Below, piece after piece: positions 46,030 to 55,487 of a stretch of 64,000 nucleotides of DNA. How positions within the stretch are numbered: the stretch's first letter is position 1; each line of letters begins with the position of its first letter. The notes below the pieces were generated by a model that saw only the letters and a list, made by a program, of their open reading frames with translations, ran no database searches and was not told the origin of the DNA. The position numbers were made by a program, and so were the translations under genes. The DNA is from Herbaspirillum rhizosphaerae_A. Its GTDB lineage: Bacteria > Pseudomonadota > Gammaproteobacteria > Burkholderiales > Burkholderiaceae_D. The DNA lies in assembly GCF_046025915.1 (NCBI RefSeq), contig NZ_JAQQFR010000001.1, positions 372,001-436,000 of the forward strand, in the 5' to 3' direction.

Positions 46030-46797
46030 ATGTGCCAGTTACTCGGGATGAATTGCAACACCCCCACCGACATCGTTTTCAGTTTCACCGGTTTTGCAAA
46101 TCGCGGCGGATTGACGGATCACCACAGCGACGGCTGGGGCATCGCCTTCTTTGAAGGCTCCGGCGTGCGCCACTTCGTCGACTACCAATCCGCCATCACC
46201 TCGCCGGTCGCCGAGTTGATCAAGAGTTGCCCGATCAAATCCCAGCATGTCATCGCCCACATCCGCAAAGCCACGCAAGGCCGCGTCTCGCTGGCCAATT
46301 GCCATCCTTTTGTGCGTGAACTGTGGGGACGTTATTGGGTGTTCGCTCACAACGGTGACCTCAAGAATTTCACCCCGACCTTAAATGGCCCCTATCGTCC
46401 CGTCGGCACCACCGACAGCGAACTGGCGTTTTGCTACCTGTTGCAGCAGTTGCGCAACCGCTTCGGCGAAAACCTGCCGCCCTTGGCCGATCTGACGCAA
46501 GAGTTGCGCGAACTTACGCACTATATCGCCGGACATGGCCCATTTAACATGCTGTTGTCGGATGGGTCAGCCCTGTTTTCGCACTGCTCCACCAATCTGT
46601 ACTACATCATCCGCCAGCACCCGTTTGCTTCGGCGCATTTGTCTGACCAGGATATTTCTGTGGATTTCTCCGAAGTCACCACCTCCAAAGACCGCGTCGC
46701 CGTCATCGTCACGCAACCTTTGACCACCAACGAAACCTGGACCCAGTTCCAGCAAGGCGAACTCAAAGTCTTTGTCGACGGCGCCGTTGTCGAATAA
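46030..46797 (+). CDS. Class II glutamine amidotransferase (YafJ-like)
   Basis: A 255-residue stand-alone glutaminase domain. Met is followed directly by Cys2, the N-terminal nucleophile (MCQLLGMNCNTP). HHSDGWGIAFF, HIRKATQGRVSLANCHPF and FAHNGDLKNF are the Ntn-hydrolase signature blocks. No synthase domain is fused, so the acceptor of the ammonia is unknown. It lies between the sRNA units and the dnaA control region. Confidence 0.9.
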   Translation: MCQLLGMNCNTPTDIVFSFTGFANRGGLTDHHSDGWGIAFFEGSGVRHFVDYQSAITSPVAELIKSCPIKSQHVIAHIRKATQGRVSLANCHPFVRELWGRYWVFAHNGDLKNFTPTLNGPYRPVGTTDSELAFCYLLQQLRNRFGENLPPLADLTQELRELTHYIAGHGPFNMLLSDGSALFSHCSTNLYYIIRQHPFASAHLSDQDISVDFSEVTTSKDRVAVIVTQPLTTNETWTQFQQGELKVFVDGAVVE

Positions 46798-46818
46798 GCA
46801 GGATCAAGCCTGAATAAA

Positions 46819-46863
46819 TGTGAATAAGTCCTTGGTAACAGTCATTACCAGGAGTTATTCACA
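46819..46863. promoter_or_regulatory. Inverted DnaA-box pair within a long palindrome upstream of dnaA
   Basis: TGTGAATAA (46819-46827) and TTATTCACA (46855-46863) are mirror-image DnaA boxes. The arms extend inward (CTTGGTAA / TTACCAGG) to about 19 bases with two differences around a 6-bp centre. It follows the amidotransferase stop and could be a DnaA regulatory site, a terminator, or part of the origin. The remainder of 46798-47210 shows no gene. Confidence 0.65.
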
Positions 46864-47059
46864 TCCGCTTGATTGATTAATAACTAAGCAGCACAGCGCC
46901 GCGACAACCCCGTATTGACGGCTCTGGCAGCAGGTTTATCACCTTCTACCGCCCTCCGCAGCCCGTTTTTGCCCCGCAATCACCGGTTTTCGATATTTCC
47001 GTCAATGCTTTGGCCGGCGATCGATATACATTTTTACTCTGTCAAAAGCAGTCTCTGCC

Positions 47060-47068
47060 TGTGGATAA
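47060..47068 (-). promoter_or_regulatory. DnaA box in the dnaA upstream region
   Basis: TGTGGATAA, the reverse complement of consensus TTATCCACA, about 145 bp before dnaA; typical of DnaA autoregulation. Confidence 0.7.
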
Positions 47069-47210
47069 CTTTTCCCCATCAGAGTAAAATAGCGCGATGC
47101 GCAGTGTTGACATCAGGCTTCCCCCAAGTCAGCTCGGCACGCTTTTTTTGCGCAATTGCATATCGTATTTGCAACGCCTCTTTGCCCCTCATATTTAGAT
47201 AAGAAGATTC

Positions 47211-48638
47211 ATGGAAAATTTTTGGCAGGCTTGCTCCGCAAAGCTGGAGCAGGAACTGACGCCGCAGCAATATAGCGCCTGGATCAAGCCGCTGGCTCCG
47301 CTTGATTACGAAGATGGCCGCCTGCGTATTGCCGCGCCCAACCGTTTCAAGCTCGACTGGGTCAAGACCCAGTTCGCCAGCCGCATCACGACTATTGCCT
47401 CCGAGTACTGGGAAATGCAGATCGACGTCGAGTTCGTCCTCGATCCGCGTATCGGCGCAGCCCGTCGCGCTGCAGCTGCAGCGCCGATGCCTGCGGGCGC
47501 CGCCGGCATGCACAGCAATGGCGGCAACAGCCACGGCACCATGCTTGACGGCTATCCGACCGGTATCCAGCAATCTTTCGCCGAGCCGGTACCCCCGCCG
47601 GTCACTCCACGTCAGGAGTTGTCTCGCATTAACTCGGTGCTGACCTTCGACAACCTCGTCACCGGTAAAGCCAACCAGCTCGCGCGCGCCGCTGCGACGC
47701 AGGTCGCCAACAACCCGGGCGTGTCCTACAACCCGCTGTTCCTGTATGGCGGCGTCGGCCTGGGCAAGACCCACGTCATCCACGCCATCGGCAATCAGGT
47801 GCTGGCCGACAACCCCAACGCCAAGATCCGCTACATCCACGCCGAGCAATACGTACGCGACGTGGTCACGGCCTATCAGCGCAAGGGTTTCGATGACTTC
47901 AAGCGCTATTACCACTCGCTCGACCTGCTGCTGATCGACGATATTCAATTCTTCGGCGGCAAAAGCCGCACCCAGGAAGAGTTCTTCTACGCCTTTGAAG
48001 CCCTGATCGCCGCCAAAAAGCAGATCATCATCACCAGCGACACCTATCCCAAGGAAATCAGCGGCATGGATGATCGCTTGATTTCGCGCTTCGATTCCGG
48101 CCTCACCGTCGCCATCGAGCCGCCCGAGCTGGAAATGCGCGTCGCCATTCTGATGAAAAAGGCCACCCTGGAAGGTGTCCAGCTGTCCGACGATGTCGCC
48201 TTCTTCGTCGCCAAGCACCTGCGCTCCAACGTTCGCGAGCTCGAAGGCGCCTTGCGCAAGATCCTCGCGTACTCCCGATTCCACGGTAAGGACATCACCA
48301 TCGACGTCGTCAAAGATGCGTTAAAAGACCTCTTATCCGTCCAAAACCGTCAGATCTCCGTTGAAAACATCCAAAAAACCGTCGCCGACTTCTTCAACAT
48401 CAAAGTCGCCGACATGTATTCCAAGAAGCGCCCGGCCAATATCGCCCGCCCGCGCCAGATCGCCATGTACCTGGCCAAGGAACTGACGCAAAAAAGCCTG
48501 CCGGAAATCGGTGACCTCTTCGGCGGCCGCGACCACACCACCGTGCTGCACGCGGTACGCAAGATCGCCGCCGACCGCACCAAAAATCCGGAATGCAACC
48601 ACGAACTCCACGTGCTTGAGCAGACCCTGAAAGGTTGA
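47211..48638 (+). CDS. dnaA: Chromosomal replication initiator DnaA
   Basis: A 475-residue initiator. Domain I begins MENFWQACSAKLEQELTPQQYSAWI, domain II is a short Pro/Gly/Ala-rich linker, domain III has Walker A GGVGLGKTHVIHAIG and Walker B LLLIDDIQF, and domain IV has the DNA-binding signature GGRDHTTVLHAVRKI. It binds the boxes at 40.4-41.4 kb and upstream of itself and opens the origin. The start follows AAGAAG. First of the rightward dnaA-dnaN-gyrB set. Confidence 0.99.
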   Translation: MENFWQACSAKLEQELTPQQYSAWIKPLAPLDYEDGRLRIAAPNRFKLDWVKTQFASRITTIASEYWEMQIDVEFVLDPRIGAARRAAAAAPMPAGAAGMHSNGGNSHGTMLDGYPTGIQQSFAEPVPPPVTPRQELSRINSVLTFDNLVTGKANQLARAAATQVANNPGVSYNPLFLYGGVGLGKTHVIHAIGNQVLADNPNAKIRYIHAEQYVRDVVTAYQRKGFDDFKRYYHSLDLLLIDDIQFFGGKSRTQEEFFYAFEALIAAKKQIIITSDTYPKEISGMDDRLISRFDSGLTVAIEPPELEMRVAILMKKATLEGVQLSDDVAFFVAKHLRSNVRELEGALRKILAYSRFHGKDITIDVVKDALKDLLSVQNRQISVENIQKTVADFFNIKVADMYSKKRPANIARPRQIAMYLAKELTQKSLPEIGDLFGGRDHTTVLHAVRKIAADRTKNPECNHELHVLEQTLKG

Positions 48639-49017
48639 TTTGAGAACCCCAATTTGCCCCTTCAACAAGGGTTGATTTGATACAATGAGAGAGTTGGTCC
48701 GGTTTGTCCCGGCGACTCTTTTGTTGCTAAAAAAGCATGGCGCGGTCAGTGGGCGGTTAGTCAGTCGTCATCGTCATGTCATGGGGTGGGCATACCGTAA
48801 GCGAGGATGGATTCGTCGCGCAGCACGATGTAGCGCAGCAGCACAGAGGCAGCAGCAAGCCCGCGCTATCGCAACGAAGCCCTTTTCAAATTGCAGCAAC
48901 TTTGCGGAAACGACGGCAAAACTGAGCGCAGACGGAGGACCAGACCGGATTGCAGACAGAATTTGAAAGCGGCTTTCAGCATCCTTTAAACCACTAATTA
49001 CCAAGGATATAGAGACT
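48639..49017 (+). other. 379-bp dnaA-dnaN gap
   Basis: No convincing gene. A TACAAT hexamer at 48681-48686 could be a -10 for dnaN; no good -35 at the right spacing is seen. A short open frame here has no recognisable features. Confidence 0.5.
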
Positions 49018-50124
49018 ATGCAATTGGTCAAAACCCAACGAGATACGCTTCTCCGGCCACTGCAAATAGTGAGTGGTATTGTCGAGCGTCGGCACACATT
49101 GCCGATTCTGGCCAATATCCTCATTCGCAAGGACGGCGAAAAAGTGTCTTTCCTGTCGACCGACATCGAAGTGCAGATCACCACGCACGCCGAAGTCGGC
49201 TCCGGTAGCGAAGCCACCGCCACCACCGTCGCCGCGCGCAAACTGCTCGACATTCTGCGCGCCCTGCCCGATTCGGGCGAAGTGACGGTTACCCTGTCCA
49301 ACAAGCGCCTGACGGTGCAATCCGGCAAGTCGCGTTTTGCTCTGCAAACGCTGGCCGCCGAAGAATTCCCGACCGTCGCCCAGGCCGAGCACTACAACGC
49401 GCAAGTCACGCTGCCGCAAAAGACCCTGAAGCACCTGTTCAACATGGTCCACTTCTCGATGGCGCAGCAAGACATCCGTTACTACCTCAACGGCCTGCTG
49501 CTGGTCGTCGAAGGCAAGAACGTCATCGCCGTTGCCACCGACGGTCACCGTCTGGCTTTCTGCCAGGTCGCGACCGAGCAAGAATTCCCGCGCCAGGAAG
49601 TCATCATCCCGCGCAAGACCATCATCGAACTGCAGCGCCTGCTGGACGAAAGCGACGAACCAGTCCAACTGGAAATCGCCAACAACCAGGTCAAGCTGAC
49701 TTTCGCCGATATCGAACTGATCTCCAAGCTGGTCGAAGGCAAGTTCCCCGACTACACCCGCGTAGTGCCGAAGGGCTACAAGAACAACTTCACCATCGGC
49801 CGCGAACAGCTGCTGCGCTCGCTGCAACGTGCCGCGATCATGACCAGCGACAAGTTCAAGGGCGTGCGTTGGGTGATTGCACCAGGCAGCCTCAAGATCA
49901 GCTCCACCAATGCCGACCAGGAAGAAGCGGTTGAAGAACTCGAAATCGACTACGGCGGCGACAGCGTCGACATCGGTTTCAACGTCACCTACCTGCTCGA
50001 CGTGTTGAACAACCTCAAGGGTGACTTCGTCAACATCGCCCTGGGCGACGCCAACTCCTCCGCATTGATCACCATTCCCGACAATGCCGATTTCAAATAC
50101 GTCGTCATGCCGATGCGCATTTGA
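49018..50124 (+). CDS. dnaN: DNA polymerase III beta subunit (sliding clamp)
   Basis: A 368-residue clamp with the three similar domains of the family. It begins MQLVKTQRDTLLRPLQIVSGIVERRHTLPILANIL and ends with VVMPMRI, the usual C-terminal hydrophobic-cleft strand. It encircles DNA as a dimer and tethers polymerase. Located between dnaA and gyrB as in most bacteria. Confidence 0.99.
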   Translation: MQLVKTQRDTLLRPLQIVSGIVERRHTLPILANILIRKDGEKVSFLSTDIEVQITTHAEVGSGSEATATTVAARKLLDILRALPDSGEVTVTLSNKRLTVQSGKSRFALQTLAAEEFPTVAQAEHYNAQVTLPQKTLKHLFNMVHFSMAQQDIRYYLNGLLLVVEGKNVIAVATDGHRLAFCQVATEQEFPRQEVIIPRKTIIELQRLLDESDEPVQLEIANNQVKLTFADIELISKLVEGKFPDYTRVVPKGYKNNFTIGREQLLRSLQRAAIMTSDKFKGVRWVIAPGSLKISSTNADQEEAVEELEIDYGGDSVDIGFNVTYLLDVLNNLKGDFVNIALGDANSSALITIPDNADFKYVVMPMRI

Positions 50125-50150
50125 TTTCAGTTAGCAGAAAGTAGACGAGG

Positions 50151-50171
50151 GGCCGTGCGTAAGACGGCCCT
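50151..50171 (+). terminator. Weak hairpin after dnaN
   Basis: GGGCCGT / ACGGCCC with a 7-nt loop and only a loose T run after it; likely partial termination. Confidence 0.45.
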
Positions 50172-50285
50172 TCGCCACTTTTAAGAATTCGGTTTCATCC
50201 CCGATTTCAGCAGTTCGCTTGCAGTTTCCTTGTAGTTTCTTAGTATTTAGTCAGGCAGTTCCGTTAGTTTTTTCAGAAGGTAGCC

Positions 50286-52784
50286 ATGTCCCAAGTCCCA
50301 GCAGACAACACCGATCAACCGCAACAAAATCAATATGGAGCCTCCTCCATCCAGATTCTGGAAGGTCTGGAAGCGGTCCGCAAACGTCCCGGCATGTACA
50401 TCGGCGACACCTCTGACGGCACTGGTCTGCACCACCTCGTCTTCGAAGTTCTGGATAACTCCATCGACGAATCGCTCGCCGGCCATTGCACCGAAATCCA
50501 CGTCACGATTCACTCCGACAACTCGATCTCGATCACCGACAACGGCCGCGGCATCCCGACCGGCATCAAGATGGACGACAAGCACGATCCCAAGCGCTCC
50601 GCCGCCGAGATCGTCATGACCGAGCTGCACGCCGGCGGCAAGTTCGACCAGAATTCCTACAAGGTTTCCGGCGGCCTGCACGGCGTGGGCGTCTCTTGCG
50701 TCAACGGCCTGTCCAAACTGCTGCGCCTGACTATCCGTCGCGACGGCAAAATGTACGGCATGGAATTCGTGCGCGGTATCCCGCAAGACCGCCAGATCGA
50801 AACCATCGACGGCGTCCAGGTCTCTCCGATCAAAGTCCTCGGCGACACCGACAAGCGCGGCACCGAAGTCCACTTCTGGGCCGACGAAGAAATCTTCACC
50901 CACGTTGAATTCCACTACGAAATCCTGGCCAAGCGCATCCGCGAACTGTCCTTCCTCAACAACGGCGTGCACATCCGCCTGACCGACCAGCGCACCGGCA
51001 AGGAAGAAGACTTCGCCTTCGAAGGCGGCACCCGCGGCTTCGTTGAATACATCAACAAGAACAAGAGCGTTCTCAACCCGACCATTTTCCAGGCCACCGG
51101 CGAACGCATGTCGGACCAGAACACCAATATCAGCGTCGACGTCTCCATGCAATGGAACGACGCCTACAACGAGCAAGTGCTCTGCTTCACCAACAACATT
51201 CCGCAACGTGACGGCGGCACTCACCTCACCGGCCTGCGCGCCGCGATGACCCGCGTCATCAACAAGTACATCGAAGAAAACGACTTCGCCAAAAAAGCCA
51301 AGGTCGAAGTCTCCGGCGACGACATGCGCGAAGGCCTCACCTGCGTCTTGTCCGTCAAAGTCCCCGAGCCAAAGTTCAGCTCGCAGACCAAAGACAAGCT
51401 GGTATCGAGCGAAGTCCGCGGCCCGGTTGAAGAAATCGTCGCCAAGACCCTCACCGACTTCCTGCAAGAAAAACCGAACGACGCCAAGATCATCTGCGGC
51501 AAGATCGTCGAAGCCGCGCGCGCCCGCGAAGCCGCACGCAAGGCACGCGAACTGACCCGCCGCAAAGGCGTCATGGACGGCCTCGGTCTCTCCGCCAAAC
51601 TGGCCGACTGCCAGGAGAAGGATCCGGCGCTGTGCGAACTCTACATCGTCGAGGGTGACTCCGCGGGCGGCTCGGCCAAACAAGGCCGCGACCGTAAATT
51701 CCAGGCCATCCTGCCACTGCGCGGTAAGGTCCTCAACGTCGAAAAGGCGCGCTTCGAAAAGATGCTCTCCTCCGAGCAGATCACCACCCTGATCGCCACC
51801 CTCGGCACCAGCATCGGCCCGGACGAATTCAACGCCGACAAACTGCGCTACCACCGCATCATCATCATGACCGATGCGGACGTCGACGGCGCCCACATCC
51901 GCACCCTGCTGCTCACCCTGTTCTATCGCCAGATGCCGCAACTGGTCGAGCGCGGTCACATCTACATCGCCCAACCGCCGCTCTACAAGGTCAAGGCCGG
52001 CAAGGACGAGCGCTACCTGAAAGATGACGTCGAAGAAGCGCACTACATGATGCAGATCGCCTTGAACGATGCAGAGCTCGTCCCAAGCGAAGGCGCAGCA
52101 CCCATCAGCGGCGCACCGCTGACCGAACTGGTCCGTCAGTACAACACCGCCAACGCCATCATCATGCGCTTGACGCGCATGATCGACGCCACCGCGCTGT
52201 CCGCCATCATGACCGGCGTCACCCTGCAGCTGAACACCGCTGCTGAAGCCGAGCAATCGGCCATCGCGCTGAAGACCGCGATCAACGACCCGGGCATCGA
52301 CGTCATCGTCCGCTCCGACGAGCTGACCGACAAGCACATCCTGCGCATCCAGCGCATGTACCACGGCAACATCAAAGTCACCGCCATCGACACTGACTTC
52401 GTCAACGGCCCCGACTATCAAGTGTTGGCCAATGCAGCCGCAACCTTCCGCGGTCTCATCGGACGCGGCGCACTGATCCGCCGCGGCACCGGCGACAAGA
52501 TCAAGGAAAGCGCCATCAACGACTTCCACCAGGCCATGGCATGGCTACGCGAAGAAGCCGAACGCGGCGTCAGCAAGCAGCGCTATAAAGGTCTGGGTGA
52601 AATGAATCCGGAACAGCTGTGGGAAACCACCATGGACCCAACTGTCCGCCGTCTGTTGAAAGTGCAAATCGAAGACGCGATCGCCGCGGATCAGATTTTC
52701 ATGACGCTGATGGGCGATGATGTTGAACCGCGCCGTGCGTTTATTGAGTTGAATGCGCTGCAGGCTGGGAATATTGATGTTTGA
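50286..52784 (+). CDS. gyrB: DNA gyrase subunit B
   Basis: An 832-residue ATPase subunit of gyrase. The GHKL ATP site is shown by EVLDNSIDESLAG and GRGIPTGIK, the Toprim domain by VEGDSAGGSAKQGRDRKFQA and TDADVDGAHIRTLLLT. At 832 residues it exceeds the B. subtilis type and includes the insert of about 165 residues in the Toprim region found in Gram-negative enzymes. A terminator follows. Confidence 0.99.
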   Translation: MSQVPADNTDQPQQNQYGASSIQILEGLEAVRKRPGMYIGDTSDGTGLHHLVFEVLDNSIDESLAGHCTEIHVTIHSDNSISITDNGRGIPTGIKMDDKHDPKRSAAEIVMTELHAGGKFDQNSYKVSGGLHGVGVSCVNGLSKLLRLTIRRDGKMYGMEFVRGIPQDRQIETIDGVQVSPIKVLGDTDKRGTEVHFWADEEIFTHVEFHYEILAKRIRELSFLNNGVHIRLTDQRTGKEEDFAFEGGTRGFVEYINKNKSVLNPTIFQATGERMSDQNTNISVDVSMQWNDAYNEQVLCFTNNIPQRDGGTHLTGLRAAMTRVINKYIEENDFAKKAKVEVSGDDMREGLTCVLSVKVPEPKFSSQTKDKLVSSEVRGPVEEIVAKTLTDFLQEKPNDAKIICGKIVEAARAREAARKARELTRRKGVMDGLGLSAKLADCQEKDPALCELYIVEGDSAGGSAKQGRDRKFQAILPLRGKVLNVEKARFEKMLSSEQITTLIATLGTSIGPDEFNADKLRYHRIIIMTDADVDGAHIRTLLLTLFYRQMPQLVERGHIYIAQPPLYKVKAGKDERYLKDDVEEAHYMMQIALNDAELVPSEGAAPISGAPLTELVRQYNTANAIIMRLTRMIDATALSAIMTGVTLQLNTAAEAEQSAIALKTAINDPGIDVIVRSDELTDKHILRIQRMYHGNIKVTAIDTDFVNGPDYQVLANAAATFRGLIGRGALIRRGTGDKIKESAINDFHQAMAWLREEAERGVSKQRYKGLGEMNPEQLWETTMDPTVRRLLKVQIEDAIAADQIFMTLMGDDVEPRRAFIELNALQAGNIDV

Positions 52785-52866
52785 TGATGAGGTCTAGAGA
52801 ATTTGGAGACTCTCACGAGTTCCATTTTCATAGCTGTTAGACGACTCTGAATCTTCGCTAGCAAAG

Positions 52867-52895
52867 AATGCCCCGATACAAATCGGGGCATTTTT
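52867..52895 (+). terminator. Intrinsic terminator of gyrB
   Basis: AATGCCCCGAT / ATCGGGGCATT, 11-bp stem with a 4-nt loop and a T run, 83 bp after gyrB; also close to the convergent methyltransferase stop. Confidence 0.92.
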
Positions 52896-52954
52896 ATATT
52901 TGATATTCGTACAAACTCTATTGCTGATAAGTGAGAGACATCATCTTTCCAAAT

Positions 52955-54049
52955 TCAGGAAAATTCAATTTCTCCTTGTTTCTCACCTTTTGGAACAACA
53001 ACTCCGCTTAAGGCGTCGGACACCGAAAACGCAACTGCTTTAGCTAGATCACTGGGCACTGCATTGCCTATTTGAGTGTACTGAGAGCTTATCGGGCCAG
53101 AGAATTTATAGTCTAAAGGGAATGTTTGAATAGCAGCAGCTTCTTTCACGGTAATTCTTCGTAGACTGCTGGGTGCATCATTCATTCCAAGCGGAAGGCC
53201 GCCATTTCTAAGCGACGAATGATAGTTTTCCACCCAATTTTCTTTCCCTTCAAATACGTGTGCCTCGTCGATAATCGGCGTTTTATTTCCACCCATACTT
53301 GCTGGGAGGGTACAAGAAACTCCGTCTGTATTTATCGGGCGGCCAAGTCCGTTAAACAACATCCCAGCGTAAGGTGATTTACGCATAACAGGATTTTCCG
53401 CCAGGGTGATTTTTGCTTTGCAAGTAAGTGGATTTTTCTCGGTTCCTGCAGGCCCAAAATGTGTGAGGATTTCACGAACTGAAAGCGGATCTTTTTTATA
53501 TTTTTCAAAATAGGCCGCATTGAATACGATCCCCATAGATTTTCTAAATCCGACAAAGAAAACGCGCTCACGAGATTGGGGAACTCCAAAGTCTTTTGCA
53601 TTTAAGAGATAGAGACTTGCACAATATCCAGCAACTTGAGCTCGCCGCATTAGTTCATCACGAATAGCACTGAATTTTGCCAATGAAGCAAGAGCCTTAA
53701 CATTTTCCATTACGAAAACGGATGGCTTAAGATATTCAACAACATCCATGTAAGAAAAGACCAATTTGCTTCTTTCATCATCTAAGTCCATTTTGCCAGC
53801 AACCGAAAATCCCTGGCATGGCGGACCTCCTATGACGCAGTCAATCGTTCCGGGTTTGGGGAGTTCATTGAATACGTCATTTATATCTCCGCGATGCATG
53901 ACCCCTTCACGATGATTCAAATCGTATGTTGCTGCGGCATGAGGCATTAATTCGTTGGCCCAAACAATATTAAACCCAGCCTTTTGAAAACCAATATCCA
54001 TGCCACCGGCACCGGTGAATAGAGAAACAGCCGTAAATTTTTCAGTCAT
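52955..54049 (-). CDS. DNA (cytosine-5) methyltransferase
   Basis: A 364-residue C5 methyltransferase with all key motifs: I SLFTGAGGMDIGFQKAGF, IV GGPPCQGFSVAG (catalytic Cys), VI MENV, VIII QSRERVFFVGF, IX RRITVKEAAAIQTFP and X QIGNAVPSDLA. The target-recognition region (about 200-290) gives no readable specificity. The gene is clearly richer in A+T than gyrB, indicating transfer. It is divergent, across 50 bp, from a small Xre-type gene that is followed by a putative endonuclease, giving a type II restriction-modification layout. Confidence 0.95.
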   Translation of the reverse strand: MTEKFTAVSLFTGAGGMDIGFQKAGFNIVWANELMPHAAATYDLNHREGVMHRGDINDVFNELPKPGTIDCVIGGPPCQGFSVAGKMDLDDERSKLVFSYMDVVEYLKPSVFVMENVKALASLAKFSAIRDELMRRAQVAGYCASLYLLNAKDFGVPQSRERVFFVGFRKSMGIVFNAAYFEKYKKDPLSVREILTHFGPAGTEKNPLTCKAKITLAENPVMRKSPYAGMLFNGLGRPINTDGVSCTLPASMGGNKTPIIDEAHVFEGKENWVENYHSSLRNGGLPLGMNDAPSSLRRITVKEAAAIQTFPLDYKFSGPISSQYTQIGNAVPSDLAKAVAFSVSDALSGVVVPKGEKQGEIEFS

Positions 54050-54099
54050 TAAATTATTCGATTTTGGAATACTTAGTTAATTGTAGCACGCTTGCCCCC

Positions 54100-54378
54100 A
54101 TGAAATTCACCCGCCTCAGCTCTATTCATGACGTACGCCACCAAAGGCTCATTGGATTACTTGTGAAGGCACGTAATGAGGCCGGAATTTCCCAGACTGA
54201 ACTGGCGCATGCTCTCGGACTAAAACAACCAGATATTTCCAAGATCGAAAATAACGAGCGCAGGCTCGATGTTATCGAATTCTTGGATGTTGTGACTTTC
54301 ATCTCAATCCGTTGCAAGCGCCCTAGTTTGGTTCGTGAAATTATTAACCAAATTTTAGAGGGAACGCGTGACGCCTGA
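54100..54378 (+). CDS. Xre-family HTH protein, probable restriction-modification controller
   Basis: A 92-residue DNA-binding protein. The HTH is GISQTELAHALGLKQPDISKIENNERRLDV. Size and position (between divergent methyltransferase and putative endonuclease, overlapping the latter by 11 bases) fit a controller (C) protein that delays endonuclease expression. No Shine-Dalgarno is evident before the ATG at 54100, so it may be leaderless or start at a TTG at 54064. No clear C-box was found in the 50-bp gap. Confidence 0.82.
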   Translation: MKFTRLSSIHDVRHQRLIGLLVKARNEAGISQTELAHALGLKQPDISKIENNERRLDVIEFLDVVTFISIRCKRPSLVREIINQILEGTRDA

Positions 54379-55456
54379 TCAAAGAAATATTAAAGCTAAA
54401 AAATTTGTCAGCGAATGGCTCATTAAAGGGCGAGACTTTAGCCCCCCCGCTGAAGTGATGGCAACTCTGTCAGAAGCACAAAGGGTTCTTACAGATCTTA
54501 TTCCAATAAAAAGCAAAGGATTTCGAGGGGTAGTGCTTACCGCGATTGTTGGTATGGAACTCGATCCAACATACTCACCGCTGATCGATTTCTATGACTG
54601 CAATCCTCGAGCAATCTTTGAGCAAGGGATCTTTTATGCATTGCAAGACGCGCTGATTCCTTGTGGGAAATCAGATCCATTAAATGTGGCAAAAAACATT
54701 CAGAAATTGGACTACGACTGGGCAAGAAGACGCCGCCCTGAATCAGCCGCTATGGCCGTTGTCAATTATCTCAAATTGTTAGATAAGGCGCGAGATAACC
54801 CTACCCACTATACTAATCTCTTACTGCTCTACTTTCATGAATTGTACCTTTATGGACAATACGTGAAGAGCCTCTATGTTCCAATGCAACAAAACACAAA
54901 TACAGCGCCATTGGAAATGGGGGAAAAATTTGCCAAATTTACTACGGATTGTCCTGAGGGCGGAAGCGTTCCACAATTCATCGTTGGGCATCTTCTCAAC
55001 CTTTTGAGAGAGCATGACCTAAAAGTGGCCACTGTCGAAGGCTATGAAGAAAGTGTTTTTGGGACAAATACCACGTCAAAAAAACCCGCAGATATTTGGG
55101 AAGTTCTAACAGACGGGACTATCGGTACCCTATATGAAGTAACAGTAAAGCAAATAGATAAAAAAAGGCTTGACGACATTGTCGACGCCACAATCGGACA
55201 AACATGGGAAGACCGCCCTGTTACATTTATTTGTAATCTTCCTCGTGACATCACAAGCCTCGGCATACTGAAACCATTTATAACTTACCGAGAAAAACAT
55301 TTCCAGTTCTTAGACATTCAGCATTTTGTTCGGATCACGTATAGTTTACTAAACGACGAACAACGGGTCAGATTCAATGCCTTTGTCGATGTTTTTGTGA
55401 GCGACGTTAATCGAGATGTGGCAACTAAACAGTATTGGAGTACCAATTTTAGTTAA
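54368..55456 (+). CDS. Putative type II restriction endonuclease
   Basis: A 362-residue protein with no family I recognise. It starts with GTG (54368) after AGGG and overlaps the controller gene by 11 bases. A possible PD-(D/E)xK nuclease core is KKPADIWEV with Asp242, then YEVTVKQ with Glu257 and Lys261; the Glu-x3-Lys spacing differs from the usual E-x-K. Mostly helical N-terminal half. Base composition matches the methyltransferase, not the core genes. The assignment depends on position next to the methyltransferase and controller. Confidence 0.65.
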   Translation: MTPDQRNIKAKKFVSEWLIKGRDFSPPAEVMATLSEAQRVLTDLIPIKSKGFRGVVLTAIVGMELDPTYSPLIDFYDCNPRAIFEQGIFYALQDALIPCGKSDPLNVAKNIQKLDYDWARRRRPESAAMAVVNYLKLLDKARDNPTHYTNLLLLYFHELYLYGQYVKSLYVPMQQNTNTAPLEMGEKFAKFTTDCPEGGSVPQFIVGHLLNLLREHDLKVATVEGYEESVFGTNTTSKKPADIWEVLTDGTIGTLYEVTVKQIDKKRLDDIVDATIGQTWEDRPVTFICNLPRDITSLGILKPFITYREKHFQFLDIQHFVRITYSLLNDEQRVRFNAFVDVFVSDVNRDVATKQYWSTNFS

Positions 55457-55487
55457 TTGGAGCCGCATCTTTGGTGCAGACCCAAAA

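Noticed and set aside
47079..48284. A 401-codon open frame antisense to dnaA
   Set aside because: Shadow of dnaA; no motif or start signal.
50247..52529. A 760-codon open frame antisense to gyrB
   Set aside because: It lies wholly opposite gyrB and has the Val/Asp/Gly-biased composition of a codon-bias shadow, with no domain.
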